A program made the translations under genes and the position numbers. The notes under the pieces were generated by a model. It was given only the letters and a program-made list of their open reading frames with translations. It was not told the origin of the DNA and made no database searches. Shown here in pieces: positions 38,367 through 46,519 of a DNA stretch of 64,000 nt. Source of the DNA: Micromonospora sp. FIMYZ51 (GTDB lineage: Bacteria > Actinomycetota > Actinomycetes > Mycobacteriales > Micromonosporaceae); contig NZ_CP134706.1 in NCBI RefSeq assembly GCF_038246755.1, forward strand, positions 4,712,001 to 4,776,000, in the 5' to 3' direction. Each line of letters opens with the position of its first letter. The first letter of the stretch is position 1.

Positions 38367-38453
38367 CTAGCTGGCGAGGTGGACCGGTACGGGCACCGTC
38401 AGCTGGGCACACCGCCGTGAGTGTGGCCAGGTACGCGACGGTTCACTGCTCAT
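38367..38453 (-). CDS. Short uORF upstream of the DUF1684 operon (weak)
   Basis: A 28-residue frame from ATG 38453 (in phase with ATG 38471) ends 15 nt before the DUF1684 start. It contains one cysteine (SRRCAQLTVPVPVHLAS). Its position between dyad 3 and the gene suggests a leader, but it lacks the RxHxDxxR pattern. Low confidence. Confidence 0.25.
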   Translation of the reverse strand: MSSEPSRTWPHSRRCAQLTVPVPVHLAS

Positions 38454-38477
38454 GACCGAGCCGACTACCATCGATTT

Positions 38478-38496
38478 TCCTATCTACTCGATAGGA
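38478..38496. promoter_or_regulatory. Sulfur-island dyad 3 (TCCTA-N9-TAGGA)
   Basis: A perfect 5-bp dyad with a 9-nt centre; the inner bases extend it to TCCTAT...ATAGGA. It lies 127 nt upstream of the DUF1684 start (minus strand). Confidence 0.65.
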
Positions 38497-38522
38497 GATC
38501 AAGGCTTCATTGAGGGTCATGA

Positions 38523-38554
38523 GTGCCCGGCGTCGGGGTGCCGACGCCGGGCAC
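38523..38554 (-). terminator. Perfect 14-bp hairpin, candidate attenuator
   Basis: GTGCCCGGCGTCGG and CCGACGCCGGGCAC pair perfectly around a 4-nt loop. On the minus strand it follows the cysteine leader peptide at 38730-38801 and precedes the DUF1684 operon, where an attenuator would sit. No T-run is obvious. Confidence 0.6.
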
Positions 38555-38729
38555 CCACGGGCACGACACATCGCCGGTCAGGCGACACATCGGCGCGTAA
38601 TGGCGACTTCTTCGGCGCGGCGCACTCTGCCGCCGATGGCCGACCCACGGCCAGTCGAGCGGGCGACACGATCACAAAGTAAGCCTGCTGTCGGGTGAGG
38701 TGCCGCGACGGGGGACGGCATCGTCGACC

Positions 38730-38801
38730 TCAACAGGCGCAGGTGCACACCCGGAGGAAGTCGACGAAGCGACGCCGGATGAGGCGCGTGCTCCGGTTCA
38801 T
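38730..38801 (-). CDS. Cysteine-rich leader peptide
   Basis: A 23-residue uORF starts at ATG 38801 and ends RRRFVDFLRVCTCAC before TGA. The core R-x-V-D-x-x-R-V with terminal cysteines is the pattern of actinobacterial sulfur-operon leader peptides. Three of the last five codons are Cys. A strong hairpin follows 176 nt downstream and then the DUF1684 operon. Confidence 0.75.
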   Translation of the reverse strand: MNRSTRLIRRRFVDFLRVCTCAC

Positions 38802-39060
38802 GTGGCGACAGTAGAGGCCAGGGCGGCATCCGGTCAGCACCACCGTGGCCCGCATCACATATATTTCCCATCGGTCAGGAGCACTTTGGCCCTCCCGAAT
38901 CCTGCGAGGAACCCTCGGGGGTGGTACATGCCCGGCACCCGTGTCTCGACATGCGGACCCCCGTGGTGGCGCAGCACCTGCCCGGGGCGGCCGTCGGCGC
39001 AGCTCATCCACCACAGCCGGAAGCCCCCCGGTGGCGGAACCCGTCACACCTTCCGCCTAT

Positions 39061-39079
39061 TCCTATCTTCTTAGTAGGT
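39061..39079. promoter_or_regulatory. Sulfur-island dyad 4 (TCCTA-N9-TAGGT)
   Basis: The CCTA-N9-TAGG dyad is embedded in a short AT-rich run (TATTCCTATCTTCTTAGTAGG). It lies 37 nt upstream of the TTG start of the GntR regulator gene. Confidence 0.62.
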
Positions 39080-39116
39080 TCTGAGAGCCAGTTACCGCAC
39101 GGCCGAGGAGGGGCGC

Positions 39117-39896
39117 TTGAACGCCGCCCAGTCACCGCCGGGCCCCACCCTGCTCGACGTGCGTCGACGCCGGGCGGATCAGGCCAGGCAGGTCGCCGAT
39201 GTCCTACGTCACCAGGCACTCACCGGCTCATTCGGCACCACCGCGCTGCCCCGGGAGGAACAACTCTGCCGGGAGTTCGCCGTCTCTCGGAACACCGTCC
39301 GCGAGGCGCTCGCCCTGCTGGTCGCCGAAGGGCTTGTGGAGCGGGTCCCGGGCATCGGCACCACAGTGGTGACCGGCAAGTATCCCCACGGGCTGCACCG
39401 GCTCATGGGTCTGGCCGAGACCCTGCACGAGCATGGCGAGATCCGCAACGAGGTACGTGCGGTCGCCGTCATCCAGGCACCGTCCGCGGTCGCCCATCGG
39501 CTCCGGCTGCCCGAGGGAGACCAGGTCGTCTACATCGAGCGTGTCCGGCATCTCGCCGGCGCTCCCCTGTCGCTGGATCTGACCTACCTGCCCCGGGACA
39601 TCGGCGAGCCGCTGCTGGTCGCCGACCTGAACCACCGCGACATCTTCGGCCTCATCGAGCAGCTCACCGGAGGACCGCTGGGCACCGCCGACCTCTCGTT
39701 CGAAGCGGTGAACGCCGACCCGCACACAGCCGCCCTGCTCGACGTCGCCGACCGGGCTGCGCTGCTGATGGTCGAACGCCTGACCCACCTCGCCGACGGT
39801 CGTCCGGTCGACCTGGAGTGGATCCGGTTCCGCGGCGACCGCATCACCATGCACGGCCCGATCCGTCGCGCCCCAACCATTCCACCCGAGGAGTAG
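39117..39896 (+). CDS. GntR-family (HutC/UTRA-type) transcriptional regulator
   Basis: A TTG at 39117 follows GAGGAGGGG at a good distance; 259 residues. The N-terminal winged helix (DVLRHQALTGSFGTTALPREEQLCREFAVSRNTVREALALLVAEGLVERVPGIGTTVV) is GntR. The C-terminal part (VYIERVRHLAGAPLSLDLTYLP, IFGLIEQLTGGPLGTADLSFEAV, LLMVERLTH) is a UTRA ligand domain. It is 3 nt from the ferredoxin gene. It is the only regulator in the island and so a candidate to bind the recurring dyads, or at least its own. Confidence 0.88.
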   Translation: MNAAQSPPGPTLLDVRRRRADQARQVADVLRHQALTGSFGTTALPREEQLCREFAVSRNTVREALALLVAEGLVERVPGIGTTVVTGKYPHGLHRLMGLAETLHEHGEIRNEVRAVAVIQAPSAVAHRLRLPEGDQVVYIERVRHLAGAPLSLDLTYLPRDIGEPLLVADLNHRDIFGLIEQLTGGPLGTADLSFEAVNADPHTAALLDVADRAALLMVERLTHLADGRPVDLEWIRFRGDRITMHGPIRRAPTIPPEE

Positions 39897-39899
39897 GCC

Positions 39900-40127
39900 A
39901 TGCCGCTGGTCCCGCAACGCCTCGATGTTCCGGTAACGATCGACGCCAGCCGGTGCATCGACGGCTGCACATTGTGCGTCGACATCTGCCCGCTGGACTC
40001 ACTGGCCATCGATCCCGCCACCAACAAGGCGTACATGCACGTCGACGAGTGCTGGTACTGCGGACCGTGTGCCGCACGCTGTCCCACCTCCGCGGTGACC
40101 GTCAACATGCCGTACCTGCTCAGGTGA
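39900..40127 (+). CDS. Two-[4Fe-4S] ferredoxin, AprB-like
   Basis: The 75-residue protein has two cluster motifs: CIDGCTLCVDICP and CWYCGPCAARCP, separated by ~25 residues. The first has three residues between its first two cysteines, as in AprB-type and some anaerobic-type ferredoxins. It would pass electrons to or from the flavoprotein encoded 39 nt downstream. The gene lies between the GntR regulator and that flavoprotein. Confidence 0.88.
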   Translation: MPLVPQRLDVPVTIDASRCIDGCTLCVDICPLDSLAIDPATNKAYMHVDECWYCGPCAARCPTSAVTVNMPYLLR

Positions 40128-40166
40128 CGGACCCATCGCCGTAATCACCGCCCGGGAGGTAGAACC

Positions 40167-42866
40167 ATGCAGGTTCCGTCAGTTACCGACCGCCTGGAAC
40201 TGAGCTGTGACGTGCTCGTCGTGGGCGGCGGCACGGCCGGCACGATGGCGGCGATCTCCGCTGCCGAAGCCGGCGCACGGGTCCTGGTCCTGGAGAAGGC
40301 TCACGTACGCCACTCCGGGGCGCTCGCCATGGGCATGGACGGGGTCAACAACGCGGTGATCCCAGGCAGAGCCACACCCGAGGAGTACGTCGCCGAGATC
40401 ACCCGCGCCAACGACGGCATCGTCAACCAGCGCACCATCTACCAGACCGCCAGTCGCGGCCACGACATGATCCGCCGGCTGGAACGCTACGGCGTGAAGT
40501 TCGAGAAGGATGCCCACGGCCAGTACGCGGTCCGCCAGGTGCACCGTTCCGGCAGCTACGTACTGCCCATGCCCGAGGGCCGGGACATCAAGAAGGTCCT
40601 CTACCGGGTGCTGCGGGAACGCTCCATGCGGCAGCGGGTGCGCATCGAGAACCGGGTCATGCCGGTGCGCGTGCTCACCGACGCGGGCCGCGCTGTCGGA
40701 GTAGCCGGTCTGCACACCCGCACCGGCGAATTCGTCACCGTGACCGCCGGCGCGGTGGTCCTGGCCACCGGAGCGTGTGGCCGCCTGGGACTGCCGGCGA
40801 GCGGCTACCTCTACGGCACCTACGAGAACCCGACAAACGCCGGCGACGGCTACTCCATGGCCTACCACGCCGGCGCCGAGCTGTCCGGCATCGAATGCTT
40901 CCAGATCAACCCTCTGATCAAGGACTACAACGGCCCCGCCTGCGCATACGTGGCGAACCCCTTCGGCGGCTACCAGGTCAACAACCGTGGCGAACGGTTC
41001 GTCGACTGTGACTACTGGTCCGGGCAGATGATGGCCGAGGTCGCCCGCGAGATCGCCTCCGCACGTGGCCCCATCTACCTGAAGCTCACCCACCTGCCCG
41101 AGGAGACCATCTCCGCGCTCGAAGGCATCCTGCACAGCACCGAACGTCCCACCCGGGGCACCTTCCACGCCGGCCGCGGCCACGACTACCGCAGCCACGA
41201 CGTCGAGATGCACATTTCCGAGATCGGACTCTGCGGCGGGCATTCTGCCTCCGGCGTATGGGTGGACGAGCACGGCGCCACCACCGTCCCGGGTCTCTAC
41301 GCCGCCGGCGATCTCGCCTGCGTCCCACACAATTACATGATCGGCGCATTCGTCTTCGGTGATCTGGCCGGAACCCACGCCGCCGGCTCGTTCGTCACGC
41401 CGGCCACCCTCCCGGCCGATCAGGTCGCCGAGGCCCACGCGCTTGTCTACCGTCCCCTCGCCAACCCAGACGGGCTACCGCAGCCGCAGGTCGAGTACAA
41501 GTTGCGCCGGATGGTCAACGACTACCTGGCCCCGCCGAAGACCGCAGCCAAGCTCGACATCGCCGTCGAGACCTTCGACCGGATGCGCGCCGAGATCGCC
41601 GCGTTGGGTGCGCGGACGCCACACGAGCTGATGCGCTGCGTCGAGGTGACCTTCATCCGGGACTGCGCCGAGATGGCGGCCCGTGCCTCGCTCGTCCGGA
41701 CGGAGAGCAGATGGGGTCTCTACCACGACCGGGCCGACCTGCCACACTGCAACGACGACGACTGGTTCTGCCACCTCAACCTCAGCCGGGACGCGCAGGG
41801 CACCATGCGATTCCGCAAGCGGCAGGTCGCGCCGTACCTGGTGCCGGTTGAAGGGTTCACCCCACCGGCCGCCGGCATCGAGGAGGTCATCGCGGTTCAG
41901 CCGGACCGGCCAGGACGCTCCGACCAGCACACCGTTGCCCACGGCGAGCCGGCTCCCGTACCCACCTCCGACGGCGCGGTGCTGGCCGTGCTCCGCCTCG
42001 CCGAGCAGCAGCCGAGCCTTGAAGTGCTGGAGCCGTACCTACGCGACCCGGACGCCGACGTACGGCGCACCGCGTTGCTGACCCTCACCGAGTCCGCACC
42101 CGAGGGCACCGCGCCGGCACTCGTTGCCGCGCTCGCCGACGACGATCCCGCGGTACGCGCCGCCGCCGTTGCCGGCCTGCGGGAACTCGCCGACATCCTG
42201 CCCGCCGACATCGGGCAGTCGCTGCGCGCGTACACCGCCAGCCCGGACGTCACCGTCCGCACTCTCGTCGTGGAACTGCTGCGGGTCACCGGCGCTGGCC
42301 AGCGCGCCGACTTCACCGCCGCACTTGTCGACCAGGCCGCTGGCGTACGCACTCAGGCCGTTCGTGGCCTGGTCCGCCACCGCGACACCGCGAGCCTCGC
42401 ATCCGCCGTCACGGATCCGTCCCGGGAGGTACGCATCGCCGTCGCACACGCCCTTGGCGACCTCGCAGATTCGGCCGCGATCCCCGCCGTGTCGCGGCTG
42501 GCCGCCGACCCGGAGGTGCTCGTACGGGCGGCGGCGCTACGCGCGGCGGCCACGCTGCGCTGCCCCGAGCCGCTGACCGCCATGGCGGTCGCCGGCCTCA
42601 CGGACCCGACGTGGCAGGTGCGCGAGGGTGCGGTACTCGGCCTCGCCGGGGCACCCGCCTCGGTCGCCGTGCCGCCGCTGCTCGACGCGGCGCATGACGG
42701 CAACCTCGACGTCCGGCGGGCCGCGGTGCGGGTCCTCGGTAACTGGACGGCCCGACCCGAGGTCGCCGCGCTGCTCCGGGCCGCCGCCGACGGGGACACC
42801 GACGCCGACGTCCGCGCCTACGCACGCCGAGCCCTGACCGCACCGGCACCAGTCGCACCCGGCTGA
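40167..42866 (+). CDS. AprA-like FAD flavoprotein (fumarate reductase/APS reductase family) with C-terminal HEAT repeats
   Basis: The start is ATG 40167 with GGGAGG upstream; 899 residues. Residues ~10-40 (CDVLVVGGGTAGTMAAISAAEAGARVLVLEKA) are the FAD-binding GxGxxG fold. AVVLATGACGRLGL and the C-terminal FAD motif TVPGLYAAGDLACVPHNYMIGAFVFGDLAGTHAA continue it. GDGYSMAYHAGAELSGIECFQINPLIKDYNGPACAYV resembles the alpha subunit of adenylylsulfate reductase. From ~residue 615 to the end there are six or more HEAT/PBS-lyase-type helical repeats (DPDADVRRTALLTLTE, DDPAVRAAAVAGLREL, DPSREVRIAVAHALGDL, NLDVRRAAVRVLGNW). Pairing with the AprB-like ferredoxin suggests an APS reductase-like or related redox complex; the direction and substrate are unknown. 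Confidence 0.82.
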   Translation: MQVPSVTDRLELSCDVLVVGGGTAGTMAAISAAEAGARVLVLEKAHVRHSGALAMGMDGVNNAVIPGRATPEEYVAEITRANDGIVNQRTIYQTASRGHDMIRRLERYGVKFEKDAHGQYAVRQVHRSGSYVLPMPEGRDIKKVLYRVLRERSMRQRVRIENRVMPVRVLTDAGRAVGVAGLHTRTGEFVTVTAGAVVLATGACGRLGLPASGYLYGTYENPTNAGDGYSMAYHAGAELSGIECFQINPLIKDYNGPACAYVANPFGGYQVNNRGERFVDCDYWSGQMMAEVAREIASARGPIYLKLTHLPEETISALEGILHSTERPTRGTFHAGRGHDYRSHDVEMHISEIGLCGGHSASGVWVDEHGATTVPGLYAAGDLACVPHNYMIGAFVFGDLAGTHAAGSFVTPATLPADQVAEAHALVYRPLANPDGLPQPQVEYKLRRMVNDYLAPPKTAAKLDIAVETFDRMRAEIAALGARTPHELMRCVEVTFIRDCAEMAARASLVRTESRWGLYHDRADLPHCNDDDWFCHLNLSRDAQGTMRFRKRQVAPYLVPVEGFTPPAAGIEEVIAVQPDRPGRSDQHTVAHGEPAPVPTSDGAVLAVLRLAEQQPSLEVLEPYLRDPDADVRRTALLTLTESAPEGTAPALVAALADDDPAVRAAAVAGLRELADILPADIGQSLRAYTASPDVTVRTLVVELLRVTGAGQRADFTAALVDQAAGVRTQAVRGLVRHRDTASLASAVTDPSREVRIAVAHALGDLADSAAIPAVSRLAADPEVLVRAAALRAAATLRCPEPLTAMAVAGLTDPTWQVREGAVLGLAGAPASVAVPPLLDAAHDGNLDVRRAAVRVLGNWTARPEVAALLRAAADGDTDADVRAYARRALTAPAPVAPG

Positions 42867-42927
42867 GATCCGGACTCGCGGGCAGGCCGCCGCCGGTGGC
42901 CGGAAACCACAAGCGGCGTGCGGTTCG

Positions 42928-43992
42928 TCATCCGCGCAACAGCGGCAGAAGCTGGTCACCCTGGCGTTTGATTTCCGGCAGGTAGGGCGTGTCGGAGAGC
43001 ACGAAGTGGGAGATGCCCAGCCCTCGGTACTTGCGCAGCGACGCCGCCACGTCCTCGGCCGAGCCCACCAGCCAGGTGCTGCCCGCACCGCCGCCGCCGA
43101 ACCTGCCGGGCGTGGTGTAGAGGTTGCCGTCGAGCACCTCGCCCCGGGCGGCGAGGGCGAGCAGCCGCTGCTGGCCCACGGCAGCCCGCCAGCGCGGAGA
43201 GCCGTGGATGTTCCCCACCCGGTCGGCGAGCTGCGCGACCTTCGCCTCAGCGTCGGCCCATGCTTGTTCGGTGGTGTCCCGCACCAGCGTGGTGATCCGT
43301 AGCCCGAATTCCAGCGGGGCGTGCTCGCGCCCGAGGCTGTCACTGAGTTGCGTGAGCCGCTCGATCCGCTCGGCGACTCCGTCGAGCGGCTCACCCCAGA
43401 ACAGCTGGACGTCGGCCTCAGTGGCGGCGACCTTCTCGGCGGCGGGCGAGGCGCCGCCGAAGTAGATCCGCGGGTGCTTTCGGTTTCCGTGGACGACCGG
43501 TCGGGGCAACACGGTGGAGTCGGCGACGCTGAAGTGCCGGCCCTGGTAGGTGACGTTCTCCTGGTTCCACAGCTTGCGCACGAGCTGGATGAACTCCTTG
43601 GTACGGGCGTAACGGTCGGCCTGGTCGCCGTCGCTGTCGCCGTATGCTGCCAGGTTGTCCTTGCCCGACACGATGTTGATCAGCACTCGTCCACCGCTGA
43701 GCTGGTCGAGCGTCGCTGCAGCGGAAGCGAAGTTCGCCGGGCGCCAGTAGCCGGGACGGATCGCGATCAGTGGTTGAAAGGTCGTGGTCCGGGCGGCCAA
43801 AGCGGTGGCGACCGTGAGGGTATCGGGCCGCCCCCAGCCGGTCCCGATGAGCGCGCCGCCCCACCCGTGGTCTTCAACCGCCTGCGCCTGCTTGGTGAGG
43901 GTGTCGAGGCTGTTGTGGTTGTCGACGATGTCGTCGCCGCGGTGCCCCGGCTCGACCTGGTTCGGGATGTACCAGAGGAACTCGACGCTCAT
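42928..43992 (-). CDS. SsuD-like LLM-class alkanesulfonate monooxygenase
   Basis: The 354-residue enzyme begins MSVEFLWYIPNQVEPGHRGDD. It has the SsuD-type blocks GWGGALIGTGWGRPDTLTVATALAART, FQPLIAIRPGYWRPANFASAAATLDQLSGGRVLINIVSG and PRIYFGGASPAAEKVAATEADVQLFWGEP. It would use FMNH2 and O2 to release sulfite from an alkanesulfonate. It is convergent with the AprA-like gene. A strong hairpin (44084-44124) separates it from the upstream operon, so it may have its own promoter. Confidence 0.86.
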   Translation of the reverse strand: MSVEFLWYIPNQVEPGHRGDDIVDNHNSLDTLTKQAQAVEDHGWGGALIGTGWGRPDTLTVATALAARTTTFQPLIAIRPGYWRPANFASAAATLDQLSGGRVLINIVSGKDNLAAYGDSDGDQADRYARTKEFIQLVRKLWNQENVTYQGRHFSVADSTVLPRPVVHGNRKHPRIYFGGASPAAEKVAATEADVQLFWGEPLDGVAERIERLTQLSDSLGREHAPLEFGLRITTLVRDTTEQAWADAEAKVAQLADRVGNIHGSPRWRAAVGQQRLLALAARGEVLDGNLYTTPGRFGGGGAGSTWLVGSAEDVAASLRKYRGLGISHFVLSDTPYLPEIKRQGDQLLPLLRG

Positions 43993-44083
43993 CAGCGGAT
44001 CTCCTTGCCCTGTCGACGGTCGCTGTGGGGCTTGTGTCGAAGGCCGTCACCGGCCTGCGCGCGCGGACGACGACCGGCGGTTC

Positions 44084-44124
44084 GGGGATTGGTCCGGCTG
44101 CGACAGCGCGCCGGACCAATCCCC
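44084..44124 (-). terminator. Perfect 15-bp hairpin
   Basis: GGGGATTGGTCCGGC and GCCGGACCAATCCCC pair perfectly around an 11-nt loop. It lies between the haloperoxidase-like gene and the downstream SsuD-like gene on the minus strand. There is no T-run. Confidence 0.65.
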
Positions 44125-44160
44125 GTGGTGCTGGCCGCCCGCCCGGGCGTCGACACCGCC

Positions 44161-45396
44161 CTAGCGGAACAGCAGTGATGCGTTGCGGACGGCGTGCGCG
44201 GCGACGTCACGGCCGAGTTCGACGCCGGCCTCGTCCGCGGTTCGGGTGTGAATCCCCGACCAGACGCGGGCGTCGACGTTCTCCAACGTGGGACGCCGCC
44301 AGTCGCGGTAGGTCCGGGTGGCGCCGGGTTGGCTGGGGCTGCCGATCGTGTACGGCTCCCGCGCTCGCGGCCCGATCAGGGCGGTGAGCACCTGCTCGGC
44401 GGCACCGGAGTAGGTGTTGTGTCCGCTCGGGTAGTCCGGGTGCGCGGGCGTCGTGTGCAGTGGCGTCCAGTCCGGGTCGGCGCCGGCCCGGATGGCGGTG
44501 ACAGGTCGCCAGCGTAGATAGGCGTACTTGGCATCGGAGGTCGCGAGCTGGGTGTCGACGAGCGCCACGTGGAAGACGGCTACGAGGCTTGCCCGCCAGG
44601 CGACGGGCCGGGTGGACTGCGCGAGTGCGGCGCGGAGGATCCCCGTGTAGAGAGTCAGGGACGACCCGAGCCAGAAGGTGGCCGTGTCGGTCTGTTGCGG
44701 TGTACGTACCACGCTGTCGGCGGCACCGTACGCGCGGACCTCGGCAAGATCCGTGCGGTAACGCTCCGAGTCCAGCGCGGGCGGTGGAGCAGGCCGGTAG
44801 CGGTCGACCCGGTCGAGCAGGAACGGCGTGGCGAAGCGGTTTCCGGCCTGCTGGGCGGCTCCGAAGCTCGGTGGGGTGGGTTGCCAGATTCCGGGTGCCG
44901 GTTCGGGCGCTGGGTACGCCGGGTTGACCGAGGCGGGGTCGAGACCGTCACCGGCCCGCTGGGTGAGCAATGACCGCGCTTGCGCCTGGCCGGCGGCGAT
45001 GCCTCGCTCCTCGGCGCGTCCGTCGGGGATCCGGCTCAACGTGGCCTGTAGGGCCGCGTCGAGGGTTGGGGCGGCCTCAGGTATCAGACTGCTCAGCGCG
45101 GTGTGGATCGCGGACGCGAGCGCGGCGTCCTGGTAGTGGTGTGCGGTGCCGATGGGCACGGTGCGTACGGCGCGGGCGGCGGCGAGCCAGCCGATCGCCC
45201 ACGCCCGGCTGTTCGTGACCTGCGGACGGGTACCGGTTGCGACGGCGACCGCAGTGACGTCGTACCACTCCAGAACGGTGTCGACCTTCTTGGTGGCGGA
45301 GGCAGCCGGTGCGGCGGCGGGTAGACCGGTGACAAGCACGGCGGCTGCGATACCGGCCACAGCACGGCGCCAGGCGCCTCCCGCCAGAAATGTCAT
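44161..45396 (-). CDS. Secreted vanadium-dependent haloperoxidase-like (PAP2 superfamily) protein
   Basis: ATG 45396 gives 411 residues. An N-terminal signal (AVAGIAAAVLVTGLPAAAPAASA) predicts export. Oxyanion-site motifs are visible: DAKYAYLRWRPVTAIR (Lys...Arg), HPDYPSGHNTYSGAA (Ser-Gly-His) and ARVWSGIHTRTADEAGVELG (Arg and His). These bind vanadate or phosphate in haloperoxidases and PAP2 phosphatases. Its place after an aldo-keto reductase and LLM gene in the sulfonate operon is unusual. Whether it oxidises halide or sulfide, or acts as a sulfatase or phosphatase, is open. Confidence 0.8.
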   Translation of the reverse strand: MTFLAGGAWRRAVAGIAAAVLVTGLPAAAPAASATKKVDTVLEWYDVTAVAVATGTRPQVTNSRAWAIGWLAAARAVRTVPIGTAHHYQDAALASAIHTALSSLIPEAAPTLDAALQATLSRIPDGRAEERGIAAGQAQARSLLTQRAGDGLDPASVNPAYPAPEPAPGIWQPTPPSFGAAQQAGNRFATPFLLDRVDRYRPAPPPALDSERYRTDLAEVRAYGAADSVVRTPQQTDTATFWLGSSLTLYTGILRAALAQSTRPVAWRASLVAVFHVALVDTQLATSDAKYAYLRWRPVTAIRAGADPDWTPLHTTPAHPDYPSGHNTYSGAAEQVLTALIGPRAREPYTIGSPSQPGATRTYRDWRRPTLENVDARVWSGIHTRTADEAGVELGRDVAAHAVRNASLLFR

Positions 45397-45434
45397 GACT
45401 CTTTCACTGCTTCGGGAAGTGGGGGAAAGGCTGG

Positions 45435-46499
45435 TCACTGGGCTCCTCCAACGAGGGCCGCCGACCCGGGACCGCGACGGCGCACCCCCGGATCGGTCAG
45501 CGACGGCGGCTGATAGCCGGCGTCGGCGGGGTTCAGGGTGGTGCCGGGAGGAACGATGACGTCGATGCGGTCCAGCACGTCGCGGGACAGCGTGACCTTG
45601 GCGGCGTCGAGCTGCGATTCCAGGTGGGCCAGGGTGCGCGGTCCGATGATCGCCGAGGTGACCGCGGGATGTTCCAGGACGAACGCGATGGCCAGGTGGA
45701 TGAGTGAGAGCCCGGCCTCGTCCGCGAGGGCCGCAAGCTGGTCGACGGCGGCCAGCTTGGCGGCGTTTGCCGGCAGGGTCGGGTCGAACCGGGCCGGGAA
45801 CCGGTCGGCGCGACGGGAGATCGGGGCGTCCAGCCCACCGTGGTAGCGCCCGGACAGCCAACCGCCGGCGAGTGGACTCCACGGAATCACCGCCAGCCCG
45901 TACCGCTGGGCCACGGGCAGCACCTCGCGTTCGATCCCACGCGCCAGGATCGAGTACGGCGGCTGCTCGCTGACCACCCGCTCGCGGTTGCGTCGCTGCG
46001 CGATCCACTGGCCTTCCACGATGGCCGACGGCTCGAAGGTGGAGGTGCCGATGTAGCGGACCTTGCCCTGGCGCACCAGGTCGCTGAGCGCGCCGAGGGT
46101 GTCGTCGAAGTCGGTGTCGGGCTCCGGTCGGTGCACCTGGTACAGGTCGATCCAGTCGGTGTTCAGCCTGCGCAGGCTGTTCTCCACGGCGCGGGTGATC
46201 CAGCGGCGCGAGTTGCCCCGGTGGTGCGGGTTGTCGCCGACCTGGCCGTGGAACTTGGTGGCGAGAAAAACGTCGTCCCGACGTCCGCCGGCGAGGGCCT
46301 TGCCGACGATCTCCTCGGATTCGCCGTGCGAGTAGACGTCAGCGGTATCGATGGAGTTGATGCCTTCGTCGAGCGCCCGGTGGATGATGCGGATGCCGTC
46401 GGAGTGGTCCGGGTTGCCCCGTTGACCGAAGTTCATCGCGCCCAGCGTCAGCGTGCTGATCCGCACGCCGGTGCGTCCGAAGGGTCGATAGTCAACCAT
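45435..46499 (-). CDS. Aldo/keto reductase
   Basis: The 354-residue TIM-barrel enzyme begins MVDYRPFGRTGVRISTLTLGAMNFG. The catalytic tetrad is recognisable: Asp in NSIDTADVYSHG, Tyr in the same block, Lys in VFLATKFHG and His in WIDLYQVHRPEP. The NADPH-binding tail AIIGPRTLAHLESQLDA is present. It may reduce aldehydes or ketones released by C-S cleavage. It is 20 nt downstream of the LLM gene and 38 nt upstream of the haloperoxidase-like gene. Confidence 0.88.
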   Translation of the reverse strand: MVDYRPFGRTGVRISTLTLGAMNFGQRGNPDHSDGIRIIHRALDEGINSIDTADVYSHGESEEIVGKALAGGRRDDVFLATKFHGQVGDNPHHRGNSRRWITRAVENSLRRLNTDWIDLYQVHRPEPDTDFDDTLGALSDLVRQGKVRYIGTSTFEPSAIVEGQWIAQRRNRERVVSEQPPYSILARGIEREVLPVAQRYGLAVIPWSPLAGGWLSGRYHGGLDAPISRRADRFPARFDPTLPANAAKLAAVDQLAALADEAGLSLIHLAIAFVLEHPAVTSAIIGPRTLAHLESQLDAAKVTLSRDVLDRIDVIVPPGTTLNPADAGYQPPSLTDPGVRRRGPGSAALVGGAQ

Positions 46500-46519
46500 G
46501 AGCTTGTCCTTTCTGCGGC

